Positions 48,264 through 58,558 are shown, counted from the first letter of the stretch. The stretch: 64,000 bases of DNA from Paracoccus homiensis (GCF_900111675.1 NZ_FOHO01000001.1:372001-436000), one strand, 5' to 3'. A program made the numbers and translations. Notes: a model not told the origin generated them from the sequence alone.

Positions 48264-48301
48264 CCCCGCGCCCCGACTTGCGGTCAGGGCGCGGGGTTTT
48301 T
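48264..48301 (+). terminator. Intrinsic terminator between the sugar receptor and permease genes
   Basis: A 10-base perfect stem (CCCCGCGCCC / GGGCGCGGGG) with a 13-base loop is followed by TTTTTCTTT. It stands 14 bases after the receptor stop and 20 bases before the permease start. In such operons partial termination here typically makes the receptor more abundant than the membrane parts. Confidence 0.88.
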
Positions 48302-48320
48302 CTTTGAAGGGTTATCCGGA

Positions 48321-49193
48321 ATGGAATGGCTTGAACGCAACGTGCCCAAGCTTGTCTTGGCGCCGTCCTTCGTGGCGATCCTGATCTTCGTCTACGGCTT
48401 CATCGCCTGGACCGCTTGGATCAGCCTGACGAAATCGCGCCTGATGCCGAAATACGAGATCGACGGCTTCGGGCAATTCGAACGCCTGTTCGCGGCCCCG
48501 CGCTGGGACGTGGCGATGAACAACCTGTTCATCTTCGGCGGCCTGTTCATCGTGATCTCGATGGTGATCGGCCTGCTGCTGGCGATCTTCCTGGACCAGA
48601 GGATCCGGGCCGAGGGCGTTCTGCGCACGGTCTATCTGTACCCGATGGCGCTGTCGCTGATCGTGACGGGCACCGCGTGGAAATGGATCCTGAATCCGGG
48701 TCTGGGCATCCAGGAGACCGTCCGCGGCTGGGGCTTCGAGAGCTTTACCTTCGACTGGCTGATCAAGCCCGAGATGGCGATCTATACCGTCGTGCTGGCC
48801 GCCGTCTGGCAGGCATCGGGCTTCGTGATGGCGCTGTTCCTTGCGGGCCTGCGGTCCGTCGATACCGAGATCATCCGCGCAGCCCAGGTGGACGGCATCC
48901 CGAACCACCGCATCTATTCCGCGATCATCATCCCGACGATGGCGCCGATCTTCCTGTCGGCCTTCATCGTGCTGGCGCATCTGGCGATCAAGGCCTTCGA
49001 CCTTGTCATCGCGCTGACCAATGGCGGCCCCGGCTACTCGACCGATCTGCCCGCGACCTACATGTACGCGATGGCGTTCTCGCGCGGGGATCTGGGCCAG
49101 GCGGCGTCCAGCGCCATGGTCATGATGGGCGTCATCTTCGCGATCGTCGTTCCCTATCTCTACAGTGAATTGAGGCCGCGCCGTGACCACTAA
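48321..49193 (+). CDS. Glucose-type ABC transporter permease (GtsB-like)
   Basis: The 290-residue inner-membrane protein is a MalF-type sugar permease with six predicted helices and the coupling loop around ETEIIRAAQVDGIPNHRIY-like TEIIRAAQVDGIPNHRIYSA. It starts MEWLERNVPKLVLAPSFVAI. The GTG of the partner permease lies 11 bases inside its end, so the two are tightly coupled. Confidence 0.94.
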   Translation: MEWLERNVPKLVLAPSFVAILIFVYGFIAWTAWISLTKSRLMPKYEIDGFGQFERLFAAPRWDVAMNNLFIFGGLFIVISMVIGLLLAIFLDQRIRAEGVLRTVYLYPMALSLIVTGTAWKWILNPGLGIQETVRGWGFESFTFDWLIKPEMAIYTVVLAAVWQASGFVMALFLAGLRSVDTEIIRAAQVDGIPNHRIYSAIIIPTMAPIFLSAFIVLAHLAIKAFDLVIALTNGGPGYSTDLPATYMYAMAFSRGDLGQAASSAMVMMGVIFAIVVPYLYSELRPRRDH

Positions 49194-50037
49194 CACCCTG
49201 CTTCGCTGGGGCCTCTATGCGGTCCTGATCCTGTTCGCGGCCTTCTACCTGATGCCGCTGTTCGTGATGCTGACGACCTCGCTGAAGTCGCTGGAGGAGA
49301 TCCGCACCGGCGGCCTGCTGTCCCTGCCGCGAGAGATCACCTTCGCCCCCTGGGCCGAGGCCTGGTCCACCGCCTGCGCCGGCACCCAGTGCGAGGGGCT
49401 GCGCCCGTTCTTCTGGAACAGCGTGCTGATGGCCGTGCCCGCCGTCGCCATTTCCACGGTGGTGGGCGCCCTGAACGGCTATGTCTTCGCGCAATGGCAG
49501 TTCCGCGGCGCGAACCTGTTCTTCGCGGCGATCCTGTTCGGCTGCTTCATCCCCTTCCAGGTCGTGCTGCTGCCGATGGCGCAGGCGCTAGGCTTTCTGG
49601 GGCTGGCGGGCAGCATTCCGGGGCTGATCTTCGTGCACGTGATCTACGGGATCGGCTTCACGACGCTGTTCTTCCGCAACTACTATGTCACCATTCCGCA
49701 GGAACTGGTGCGGGCGGCCAAGGTCGATGGCGCGGGTTTCTTCCGCATCTTCTTCGCGATCTTCCTGCCCCTGTCGCTGCCGATCATTACCGTCTCGGTC
49801 ATCTGGCAGTTCACCCAGATCTGGAACGACTTCCTGTTCGGGGTCAGCTTCAGCGGTCCGGGCAGCCAGCCCGTCACCGTCGCGCTGAACAACATCGTCA
49901 ATTCGACCACCGGCGTCAAAGCCTACAACGTGGATATGGCCGCCGCGATCATCGCCGCCCTGCCCACGCTGCTGGTTTACGTCGTCGCTGGCAAATATTT
50001 CATCCGCGGTCTGACCGCCGGTTCCGTGAAAGGGTGA
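49183..50037 (+). CDS. Glucose-type ABC transporter permease (GtsC-like)
   Basis: The 284-residue protein is the MalG-type second permease, with six helices, a periplasmic loop (GTQCEGLRPFFWNS) and the coupling loop PQELVRAAKVDGAGFFRIFF. It starts with GTG, overlaps the first permease, and is followed four bases later by the ATPase gene. Confidence 0.94.
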   Translation: MTTNTLLRWGLYAVLILFAAFYLMPLFVMLTTSLKSLEEIRTGGLLSLPREITFAPWAEAWSTACAGTQCEGLRPFFWNSVLMAVPAVAISTVVGALNGYVFAQWQFRGANLFFAAILFGCFIPFQVVLLPMAQALGFLGLAGSIPGLIFVHVIYGIGFTTLFFRNYYVTIPQELVRAAKVDGAGFFRIFFAIFLPLSLPIITVSVIWQFTQIWNDFLFGVSFSGPGSQPVTVALNNIVNSTTGVKAYNVDMAAAIIAALPTLLVYVVAGKYFIRGLTAGSVKG

Positions 50038-50041
50038 TCCC

Positions 50042-51148
50042 ATGCCGATCCTTGAAATCGACCACCTGCAGAAAGCCTATGGCGAGACCCATATTCTGCA
50101 CGACATCAATATCAGCATCGAGGAAGGCGACTTCCTTGTGCTGGTCGGCCCGTCGGGCTGCGGCAAATCCACCTTGCTGAACTGCATCGCCGGGCTGGAA
50201 CCGACCACCGGCGGCAAGATCAGCATCGCAGGCCGCGACGTGACGGGCGTGTCGCCCAAGGACCGCGACATCGCCATGGTGTTTCAGTCCTATGCGCTGT
50301 ACCCCACCATGTCGGTCGCCAAGAACATCACCTTCGGCATGAAGGTGCGCGGCGTCGACAAGGCCACGCAAGAGGCGAAACTGGCCGAGGTGTCGCGCCA
50401 GTTGCAGATCGAACAGCTTCTGAACCGCAAGCCGGGTCAGCTGTCGGGCGGTCAGCGTCAGCGCGTCGCGATGGGCCGGGCGCTGGTGCGCGATCCGCGG
50501 CTGTTCCTGTTCGACGAACCGCTGTCGAACCTGGACGCGAAACTGCGCGTCAGCATGCGGACCGAGATCAAGAAGCTGCATCAGGACCTGAACGCGTCCA
50601 TCGTCTATGTCACCCATGACCAGATCGAGGCGATGACGCTGGCCACCAAGATCGTCGTCATGAAGGGCGGCGTGATCCAGCAGATCGGCACGCCCGCGGA
50701 AATCTACAACCGCCCGGCCAACATGTTCGTGGCCGATTTCATGGGCAGCCCGGCGATGAACCTGATCCCGGCCCGCGTCCGGGCCGAAGGCGGCGCCACC
50801 CGGATCGAGATCGACCGCGGTCAGGGCGATCCCCTTGTCTTTACCGACCCGGTGGCCCGCGACCTGCCCGCCGAGATCGTTCTGGGTGTCCGCCCCGAAG
50901 ACATCCACGAGGCGACCGGCACCGCCCATTTGCCCGACGCCGCGCGGCAATCGGGGGGCGAGGTGATGATCGACGTGGTCGAACCGGCAGGGGCCGACAC
51001 CTTTGCCGTGACCCATCTGGGCGGCAAGCCGGTGACGGCACGTCTGCGGGCCGAAAGCGCGGTGCGGCCGAAACAGATGTTTCCGCTAGCATTCGACCTC
51101 TCGAAACTGTCCTACTTCTCGCCTAAAGATGGTCAGCGTCTGAACTGA
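50042..51148 (+). CDS. Sugar ABC transporter ATP-binding protein (UgpC/MalK type)
   Basis: The 368-residue ATPase has Walker A GPSGCGKST, Q-loop MVFQSYALYPTM, signature LSGGQRQRVAMGRAL, Walker B LFLFDEPLSNLDAKLR, switch VTHDQIE, and a C-terminal TOBE region (about 240-365) typical of sugar importers. It powers the receptor and permeases encoded directly upstream. Confidence 0.95.
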   Translation: MPILEIDHLQKAYGETHILHDINISIEEGDFLVLVGPSGCGKSTLLNCIAGLEPTTGGKISIAGRDVTGVSPKDRDIAMVFQSYALYPTMSVAKNITFGMKVRGVDKATQEAKLAEVSRQLQIEQLLNRKPGQLSGGQRQRVAMGRALVRDPRLFLFDEPLSNLDAKLRVSMRTEIKKLHQDLNASIVYVTHDQIEAMTLATKIVVMKGGVIQQIGTPAEIYNRPANMFVADFMGSPAMNLIPARVRAEGGATRIEIDRGQGDPLVFTDPVARDLPAEIVLGVRPEDIHEATGTAHLPDAARQSGGEVMIDVVEPAGADTFAVTHLGGKPVTARLRAESAVRPKQMFPLAFDLSKLSYFSPKDGQRLN

Positions 51149-51167
51149 TCGCGAGGGGAACGGACCG

Positions 51168-52094
51168 ATGGCGATGCTTCTTGGGGATGTGGGCGGCACC
51201 AACGCCCGGCTGGCGATCGCCCGCAACGGTGTCATCGACGATGTGACGGTGACGCGGTTTCGGGGCGACGACTATCACAGCTTTGACGATGTCGTCCGGC
51301 AGTTCCTGAAGGATCAGCACGATCCGCGCATCACCTCGGTCTGTGTGGCCGTGGCAGGTCCGGTCAGCGGTGGCCGGGCCAGCCTGACGAACCGCGACTG
51401 GGATTTCTCGGAAGAGCGGCTGGCCCGGCTGACCGACGCCGATCAGGTCCGGCTGATCAACGACCTGACGGCGCTGGGTTACGCCACCCCCAGCCTTCAG
51501 GGCGATGGCGTCTCGGTCCTGCGCTCGGCGCCGCCGGACCGGGCACGGAACGGGCAATCGCTGGTCGTCGGACTGGGCACGGGCTTCAATGTCTGCGCCG
51601 TGCGGGTGCTGCCGCAGGGCGGCATCACCGCGCTGGAGGCCGAAGAAGGTCACACCCAGCTGCCCGCGAATATCTATCGCCGCCTTGTCGATCTGTTCGG
51701 CCCCGAAGGTGCCGCGCAGTTCTTTTCGACCGAGGAAACCTTTGCCGGGCGCGGGCTGGCCCGTCTGCATGCCGCGCGAACCGGCCAGCCGCCCATCCCA
51801 AGCGAGGCCGTGGCCCGCGCCGCCGGCGAGGGCGATCCCGAGGCGATCGCGACCTATGACCTGTTCGCGGAACTTGTCGGCCTGCTGTGCCGCGAACTTG
51901 CCCTGCGCTTCATGCCGCTGGAAGGACTGTTCATCGCAGGCAGCGTCGGGCGCAGCATCGCGGACCGCATCGGCCTTTTTGAGAATGCCTTCCTGTCCGA
52001 AGCGCATATGCGCCAGATCCCGGCCAATACGCCGATCTGCCTGATCCGCGACGACATGGCCGCGCTGCACGGCTGCCTGGCCGCCTTGACCTGA
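51168..52094 (+). CDS. glk: Glucokinase
   Basis: Glk phosphorylates incoming glucose with ATP to glucose 6-phosphate. The 308-residue protein has the ROK-unrelated, bacterial-group glucokinase pattern: phosphate loop LLGDVGGTNARLAI, VAVAGPVSGGRASLTNRDWDF, LINDLTALGYA with the catalytic Asp, LVVGLGTGFNVCAV, and LEAEEGHTQLP. A GCGAGGGGAACGG leader gives a ribosome-binding site. It is the last gene of the glucose-type transport operon, which supports glucose as the main substrate of that transporter. Confidence 0.96.
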   Translation: MAMLLGDVGGTNARLAIARNGVIDDVTVTRFRGDDYHSFDDVVRQFLKDQHDPRITSVCVAVAGPVSGGRASLTNRDWDFSEERLARLTDADQVRLINDLTALGYATPSLQGDGVSVLRSAPPDRARNGQSLVVGLGTGFNVCAVRVLPQGGITALEAEEGHTQLPANIYRRLVDLFGPEGAAQFFSTEETFAGRGLARLHAARTGQPPIPSEAVARAAGEGDPEAIATYDLFAELVGLLCRELALRFMPLEGLFIAGSVGRSIADRIGLFENAFLSEAHMRQIPANTPICLIRDDMAALHGCLAALT

Positions 52095-52210
52095 CGGCAA
52101 CAGACCGCCGCCCCGTTATCACTTTCTGCCTTTTTGACGTTCATTTACTGGCATGACAGGTCGATTCCTGTTCATATTGCCGCAAAGAACGACGAACAGG
52201 GCAGGAAACG

Positions 52211-54073
52211 ATGCGGGCATATGTGAAGGCCATGCTGATCGCTGGCACGGCACTGGGATGCGGGACGATGGCGCTGGCCCAGTCCTCGTCGCCGTTCTCG
52301 GGTTTATTGGGCGGTGGCGAGGAAATCGAAGGCCCCGTCGATCTGGATATCCGGGTGGATGGCGGCGATGACGGCATCGCGAATGCGATCCGCAACACCT
52401 CGCTGATCGCGGGGGCGTTGAAGGAAGAACGCAACAACCCGCAGGATGTGCTGGCCGCGGCCCGTGCCGATTACGCCCGCATCCTGGGCACGCTTTACGA
52501 TCAGGGCTATTATTCCGCGCTGATCTTCATCACGCTGGACGGGGTCGAGGCGGCAGAGATCGCGCCGCTGGATGCCCCGGCTGCGGTCACGAATGTCGTG
52601 GTCACGGTCGATCCCGGCCCGCGTTTTCGCTTTTCCCGCGCGGCCATCGCGCCGGTCGCCCCCGACAGCGACATTCCCGACGAATATGCCCAGGGCGAAA
52701 CGGCGGGCACCGGGACGATCAAGTCCGCCGCGCTGGCCGGCGTCGACGGCTGGCGCAATCAGGGTCACGCCAAGGCCGATCTGGCGGGGCAACAGATCGT
52801 GGCCGATCACGCCCAATCCACCGTCGACAGCCAGATCGCGCTGAACCCCGGCCCGGCCGTCACCTTCGGCAAGCTGAACATGACCGGCTACAAGCGGATG
52901 AAGCCGCGCCGCCTGCACAAGATCGCGGGCCTGCCAGAAGGCGAAGGTTTCGACCCCGAGGAACTGGAAGATGTGCGCAAGCGCCTGCGCCGCACCGGCG
53001 TCTTTTCCGCGATCACGCTGGAAGAAGCCGAAACGCTTGGGCCGGGCAACACGATGGATGTCAACCTGACCGTGGTCGAGGACAAGCCCCGCCGCATCGG
53101 CGCAGGGTTCGAGATCTCGAATATCGACGGGGCGCAGATCTCGGCCTACTGGATGCACCGCAACCTGCTGGGCGGCGGCGAAAGGCTGCGGATCGACGCA
53201 GAGGTGTCCGATATCGGTTCCGACAACAGTGGCCGGGACGAGGAAATCACCTTCCGGATCGACCGCCCCGCCACCATCACCGCCGACACGACCGCCTATG
53301 TGGAAACCGAACTGGCGAAAATGCGCGAGGATGACTACGATTCCGACGCGGTGACGCTGGGACTTGGCTTTACCCATATTCCCAATGACGACCTGACGAT
53401 CGATCTGGGCACCGAATATTACTACGAACGCGTCACCGACGATAACGGGCGACGCATCTTCAAGGTGCTGGCCTTCCCGTCCAGCGTCACTTGGGACAAG
53501 CGCGACGAACCCACCAATGCCAAAAGCGGTTTTTACCTGGATGGCGAGGCGACGCCGTTCAAGGGCTTTGACGGCACCGATTCCGGGCTGCGGCTGGATG
53601 GCGAGGCGCGGGGCTATTATTCGATCCTGCCCGAAGACCGGCTGACCTTTGCGGGCCGTGCCCGCGCCGGATCGGTTCTGGGCAGCGACATCCAGAATAC
53701 GCCGCGGGATTACCTGTTCTATTCGGGCGGCGGCGGCACCGTGCGCGGCCATTCCTATGAATCACTTGGGGTCGAGGAAATTCAGGGCAGCGACGGTCCG
53801 ATCAAGACCGGCGGCATGAGCATCTTCAACGCCAGCGCCGAAATCCGCTATCAGCTGCGCGAAAAGATCGGCGTTGTCGGCTTTGTCGATTACGGTCGCG
53901 TCTGGACGGAAGAGGCGTGGTCGGGCGATTCCGGCTGGCATGCAGGGGTCGGTGCGGGTGTGCGCTATGACACGCCCATCGGCCCGCTGCGTTTCGACAT
54001 CGCAACCCCTCTCGGCAATGGCGATACCGATGACGGGGTTCAGGTTTACCTTGGACTTGGGCAGGCATTCTGA
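52211..54073 (+). CDS. tamA: Outer-membrane assembly protein TamA (BamA/Omp85 family)
   Basis: TamA is the outer-membrane part of the translocation and assembly module. The 620-residue protein has a signal peptide (about 1-23), three POTRA-like domains with the FDPEELEDVRKRLRRTGVFS block, and a C-terminal 16-strand barrel with the Omp85 signature (GGGGTVRGHSYESLG) and the final VQVYLGLGQAF, ending in Phe as usual for barrel proteins. It is followed by tamB with a TGATG overlap. Confidence 0.95.
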   Translation: MRAYVKAMLIAGTALGCGTMALAQSSSPFSGLLGGGEEIEGPVDLDIRVDGGDDGIANAIRNTSLIAGALKEERNNPQDVLAAARADYARILGTLYDQGYYSALIFITLDGVEAAEIAPLDAPAAVTNVVVTVDPGPRFRFSRAAIAPVAPDSDIPDEYAQGETAGTGTIKSAALAGVDGWRNQGHAKADLAGQQIVADHAQSTVDSQIALNPGPAVTFGKLNMTGYKRMKPRRLHKIAGLPEGEGFDPEELEDVRKRLRRTGVFSAITLEEAETLGPGNTMDVNLTVVEDKPRRIGAGFEISNIDGAQISAYWMHRNLLGGGERLRIDAEVSDIGSDNSGRDEEITFRIDRPATITADTTAYVETELAKMREDDYDSDAVTLGLGFTHIPNDDLTIDLGTEYYYERVTDDNGRRIFKVLAFPSSVTWDKRDEPTNAKSGFYLDGEATPFKGFDGTDSGLRLDGEARGYYSILPEDRLTFAGRARAGSVLGSDIQNTPRDYLFYSGGGGTVRGHSYESLGVEEIQGSDGPIKTGGMSIFNASAEIRYQLREKIGVVGFVDYGRVWTEEAWSGDSGWHAGVGAGVRYDTPIGPLRFDIATPLGNGDTDDGVQVYLGLGQAF

Positions 54074-57000
54074 TGCGCGGATTTCTGATACTCATCTTTG
54101 CAATCCTGTTCCCGGCGCTGGCCATGGCGCAAAGCGCGGCCGAGCTGTCGCAGCAGATCGACGACGACAAGGGCTTTCTGACCCGCTTTCTGGAAAAGAA
54201 CCTGTCGGGGGACGATCGCCGCGTGGTCATCAGCGGCTTTGAAGGGGCGCTGTCGTCACGGGCCACCTTCGACGAAATCGTCATCATGGATGCCGATGGC
54301 GCGTGGCTGACCCTGAAGAACGGCGCCATCCAATGGAGCCGCACGGCCCTGCTGCGCCGCCGGGTCCAGATCGCGGAACTGTCGGCCGAGGTCGTCGAAC
54401 TGCCGCGCCTGCCCACGGGCGAGGCGCAGGACACTACCGCCGAAACCACCGAATTCGCGCTGCCTGATCTGCCCGTATCGCTGGAAATCGAGAAAATTCA
54501 GGTCGGTCGCGTCGAACTGGGCGAACCCGTGATCGGCATGCCCGCCGCCATCGCCGTCAATGGCAACATGAGCCTGATCGACGGCGAAGGCATGGCCGAT
54601 CTGACCATCGACCGTCTGGACGGGCCGCGCGGCGAATTCATCCTCAGCGCCGCCTATGGCAACGAAACACAGAATCTCAGCGTCAATCTGGCCCTGGAAG
54701 AGGCGCGCGACGGTCTGCTGGTCAACCTGATCGACCTGCATGACAAGCCCTCGGTCTCGGCCCAGATCAGCGGGGAAGGCACGCTGGACGATTTCGCCGC
54801 CGATCTTCGGCTGGCAACCGCGGGGCAGCCGCGCGTGACCGGTCGCGTGACGCTGAATCAGCAGGAACTGGACGGCCAGTCGCCCGGACGCGGCTTTCGC
54901 GTGCAACTGGGCGGCGATGTCGCGGCGCTGCTGCCGCCCGACGACCGCACCTTCTTTGGCCCCAATACGCAATTGCTGGCCGAAGGCTGGCGTGGGCAGG
55001 ACGGTCGGCTGAACATCCCGACGCTGCGGATCGATACCGACGCCCTGAATCTGGAAGGGCAGCTGTCCACCAATGCCAGCAACGCCCCCCAGACCGCGCA
55101 ACTGACGATCACGCTTGGGCGCGACGCGGGCGCAAGCCAGGTGCCTGTCAGCCTGCCCGGCGCGGGTCAGAATGCGACCGTGGAATCCGGTCGGGTGGAA
55201 CTGAATTACGACGCAGATCAGGGCCAGGGCTGGACCCTTCAGGGGCGCGTGGGCATGCTGGATCAGGGCACCGTCAGCATGGAGGAACTGACCCTGAACG
55301 GCGCAGGCGAGGTTCTGTTGTCCGACACCGGCGCCCTGTCCGAAATCACCGGCGGGCTGGATTTCGGCGCCTCGGGGCTGAATTTCGCGGACCCGGCGCT
55401 GGCGCGCGCGGTGGGTCAGGCCGTGACCGGGCGATCCACATTCACCTATGGCGGCGGCCATATGGATATCAGCGAATTGCAGATCGACGGCGCGGATTAC
55501 GGGCTGAACGGATATGCGCTGCTGTCGGGTCTGTCGACGGGGATCATCGCCTCGTTCGACATGACGGCGGGCTATCAGGATCTGTCACGGATTTCGGATC
55601 TGGCGGGGCGGCCGCTGGCCGGTCAGGCCCAGGCCGACCTGTCGGGCTATTACACCGTTCTGACCAAAAGCTTTGATCTGGACGCCGAAATTCGCGGCAC
55701 CAATATCAGCATCGATCAGGAACAGGCCGATCGCCTGCTGGCCGGTCAGTCGCGGATCAAGATGCGCGCACGCCGCGACGAGGTGGGGATCGAACTTGGC
55801 CAGTTGACCGTGAACGCCCAGAACCTGACCGCCGAGGCGCAGGGCTATCTGAACAGCGATTCCTCGGATCTGACGGCACGGATTTCCATGCCGTCGCTGT
55901 CCGAGGTCGATCCCGGCTATTCCGGCTCGGCCGAACTTCTGGCCAAACTCAGCGGCGCGACCGGCGCACGGCAGCTTGCCGTGTCCGGGGATGCCGAGGA
56001 TCTGCAGATCGGGATCGAGGCGCTGGACGGCGCCCTGCAGGGCAAGACCACGCTGACCGTTCTGGCGGGCGAACAAGAAGATGGCTACGCGCTGAAGGCG
56101 TTCGAACTGTCGAACCCGCAGCTAAGCGCCGAAGGTCAGGGCAGCTTTGCCCAAGGTGCACTGGATGGCACCGCCAATCTGTCGGTTCCCGATCTGGCCG
56201 CGATCAAGGCCGGATGGTCGGGCGGTTTCAGCGCCGATGCGGTGATGTCCGAATCACAGGGTACGCGGCTGTTCGACGTCACCGGCACGGGCCAGAACCT
56301 GTCTCTGGGTCAGCAGAATGTCGATGGCGCGTTGACCGGCACCACCGATCTGACGATCAAGGCGCAGGAAAAGGACGGCGTGATCACGCTGCGTGATGTC
56401 AGCCTGACCAATCAGCAGATGAATGTGACCGCCGATGGCACCTACGGCCCCGGCGTGACCGATCTGACCGCCGATATCGACATCGCGTCGCTGGCCTCGT
56501 TCGGGGCAGGCTGGCGCGGCGCGCTAAGCGCGGATGCCAGCTTTCAGGAACAGGGCGAAGGTGTGCGGCGGCTGCAACTGACCGGCACCGGGCAGGATCT
56601 GGCCATGGGTCAGGCACAGCTGGACGGCGCGCTGGCCGGGGAAACCCGCATCGCCGTCACCGGAACCGAACAGGGCGGCGTCTTTAGCATCGAACAGGCG
56701 CAGATCGAAAACCCGCGCCTGTCCGCCGATGCCAACGGCAAGGTCGGCGGCGGCCAGACCGACCTGTCGGCCCGGCTGAACGCCTCGGATCTGCGTTTCG
56801 TCGGCAACGGGATCCGCGGGTCGGTCAGTGCCGATGCCCGGCTGGTCGAGGACGGCGATCAGCGCCGCATCACCGCAACGGGCAACGCGAACGGGCTGCA
56901 ACTGAACCAGCCGCGCATCGACCCGGTCCTGCGCGGGCAGACCAGCTTTGACATCGCGGCAACGCAATCGCCCTCGGGCCTGTCGCTGCAACGGCTTCAG

Positions 57001-58551
57001 GTTCAGAACCCGCAGCTGCGGGTGTCGGCGGATGGCGACCCGGCGCAGGCGCTGAATATCGACGCGCGGCTTAGCGATCTGGGCCTGATCGAGCGTGCGA
57101 TCCCCGGTCCGGTGCAGGTCACGGGAACGCTGGCGCAGACGCCGCAGAATTTCGTCATCGACCTTGATGCCACCGCCCCCGCCCAGACCCGCCTGCAGAT
57201 CGCGGGAACGGCGGCGCGCGATTTCTCGACCACGGATATCGCGATCACGGGTGGTGCGAATGCCGCCATCGCCAACAGCTTCATGCGCACGCGCAGCATC
57301 GACGGGCCGCTTAGCCTTGATCTGCGGCTGAACGGGGCGCCGGGCCTGAACGCGCTGACCGGCACCGCGCAGTTGACCGGGGCCGAACTGGCCGATCCCC
57401 GGCTGGGCATCCGGCTGGACGATCTGACCGCGACGGCGGGCTTCCAGAACGGGCGCATCAATGTCGATGCCACCAGCAGCGTCGCGGCGGGTGGTCGCCT
57501 GTCGATCGCGGGTCCGGTCGATCTGCGGGCCGGCACGCTGGATCTGGTGGCCACGCTGGACAATGTCGTCGCCCGCGACCCCAACCTGTACCAGACACGC
57601 CTGTCGGGACAGGTACGGGTGTCGGGCCGCAATGCCGACGGTCCGCTGATTTCAGGGCGTATCGATGTGGGCGAAACCGAGATCCGCATCCCCTCGACCG
57701 GGCTGGGCGGGGCAAAGGCGATCCCCGAAATCAGCCATCTGGCCGAACGCCCCCCACAGCGCGCGACCCGCGCCAAGGCCGGGCTGCTGCCCTATCCCAG
57801 TGACGCATCGCGCGACGCCAACATGTCTGCGCCGCCTTCGACCCCACCGGGGAATCCGCCGCGTCTGGATCTGTTCATCAGCGCCCCGAACCAGGTGTTC
57901 ATCCGCGGTCGCGGCGTCGATGCGGAAATGGGCGGCGAATTGCAGGTTCGCGGCACCGCGCGCAATGTCGTGCCCATCGGCCATCTGGAACTGATCCGGG
58001 GTCGCGTCGATCTGCTGGGCAAGCGGTTCGACCTGACCGAGGGGCTGGTGGAACTGCAGGGCAGCCTGGTGCCGGTCCTGCGTCTGGTCGCCGAAACCAG
58101 CCAGAACGATGTGACCACCCGCGTCATCATCGACGGCGAGGCCCGCGATCCCGATGTCAGCTTCGAATCCTCGCCCGAAATGCCCGAGGAAGAAGTGCTG
58201 TCGCAGCTGTTGTTCGGACGCGGTCTGGACACGATCAGCCCGCTTCAGGCGCTGCAACTGGCCAATGCCCTGGCCGTTCTGGCCGGTCGCGGCGGCGAGG
58301 GTGTGATCGGCAATCTGCGCAATCAGTTCGGGCTGGACGATCTGGATCTGCAGACCGACGACGAAGGCAATGTCGAGGTGCGCGCCGGGAAATATATCAG
58401 CGACAATGTCTATACCGACGTGTCGGTGGGCGATCAGGGCAAGACTTCGATCAACCTCAATCTGGATATCTCTGAAACCCTGCGCGCGCGTGGCTCGGTC
58501 GCCAGTGACGGCGAAAGCACGCTGGGTGTCTATTTCGAACGGGATTATTAA
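54073..58551 (+). CDS. tamB: Translocation and assembly module protein TamB
   Basis: TamB is the large inner-membrane-anchored partner of TamA and spans the periplasm as a long beta-taco that may also carry lipids. The 1492-residue protein starts with a signal or anchor segment (MRGFLILIFAILFPALAMA), has long runs of repeated beta-strand units (GTGQNLSLGQQNVDGALTG type), and ends with the DUF490/TamB domain from about residue 1150 (PNQVFIRGRGVDAEMGGEL, VLSQLLFGRGLDT, GVYFERDY). The start overlaps the tamA stop. The repeated units differ enough that no exact DNA repeat was seen. Confidence 0.95.
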   Translation: MRGFLILIFAILFPALAMAQSAAELSQQIDDDKGFLTRFLEKNLSGDDRRVVISGFEGALSSRATFDEIVIMDADGAWLTLKNGAIQWSRTALLRRRVQIAELSAEVVELPRLPTGEAQDTTAETTEFALPDLPVSLEIEKIQVGRVELGEPVIGMPAAIAVNGNMSLIDGEGMADLTIDRLDGPRGEFILSAAYGNETQNLSVNLALEEARDGLLVNLIDLHDKPSVSAQISGEGTLDDFAADLRLATAGQPRVTGRVTLNQQELDGQSPGRGFRVQLGGDVAALLPPDDRTFFGPNTQLLAEGWRGQDGRLNIPTLRIDTDALNLEGQLSTNASNAPQTAQLTITLGRDAGASQVPVSLPGAGQNATVESGRVELNYDADQGQGWTLQGRVGMLDQGTVSMEELTLNGAGEVLLSDTGALSEITGGLDFGASGLNFADPALARAVGQAVTGRSTFTYGGGHMDISELQIDGADYGLNGYALLSGLSTGIIASFDMTAGYQDLSRISDLAGRPLAGQAQADLSGYYTVLTKSFDLDAEIRGTNISIDQEQADRLLAGQSRIKMRARRDEVGIELGQLTVNAQNLTAEAQGYLNSDSSDLTARISMPSLSEVDPGYSGSAELLAKLSGATGARQLAVSGDAEDLQIGIEALDGALQGKTTLTVLAGEQEDGYALKAFELSNPQLSAEGQGSFAQGALDGTANLSVPDLAAIKAGWSGGFSADAVMSESQGTRLFDVTGTGQNLSLGQQNVDGALTGTTDLTIKAQEKDGVITLRDVSLTNQQMNVTADGTYGPGVTDLTADIDIASLASFGAGWRGALSADASFQEQGEGVRRLQLTGTGQDLAMGQAQLDGALAGETRIAVTGTEQGGVFSIEQAQIENPRLSADANGKVGGGQTDLSARLNASDLRFVGNGIRGSVSADARLVEDGDQRRITATGNANGLQLNQPRIDPVLRGQTSFDIAATQSPSGLSLQRLQVQNPQLRVSADGDPAQALNIDARLSDLGLIERAIPGPVQVTGTLAQTPQNFVIDLDATAPAQTRLQIAGTAARDFSTTDIAITGGANAAIANSFMRTRSIDGPLSLDLRLNGAPGLNALTGTAQLTGAELADPRLGIRLDDLTATAGFQNGRINVDATSSVAAGGRLSIAGPVDLRAGTLDLVATLDNVVARDPNLYQTRLSGQVRVSGRNADGPLISGRIDVGETEIRIPSTGLGGAKAIPEISHLAERPPQRATRAKAGLLPYPSDASRDANMSAPPSTPPGNPPRLDLFISAPNQVFIRGRGVDAEMGGELQVRGTARNVVPIGHLELIRGRVDLLGKRFDLTEGLVELQGSLVPVLRLVAETSQNDVTTRVIIDGEARDPDVSFESSPEMPEEEVLSQLLFGRGLDTISPLQALQLANALAVLAGRGGEGVIGNLRNQFGLDDLDLQTDDEGNVEVRAGKYISDNVYTDVSVGDQGKTSINLNLDISETLRARGSVASDGESTLGVYFERDY

Positions 58552-58558
58552 GAAGGCT

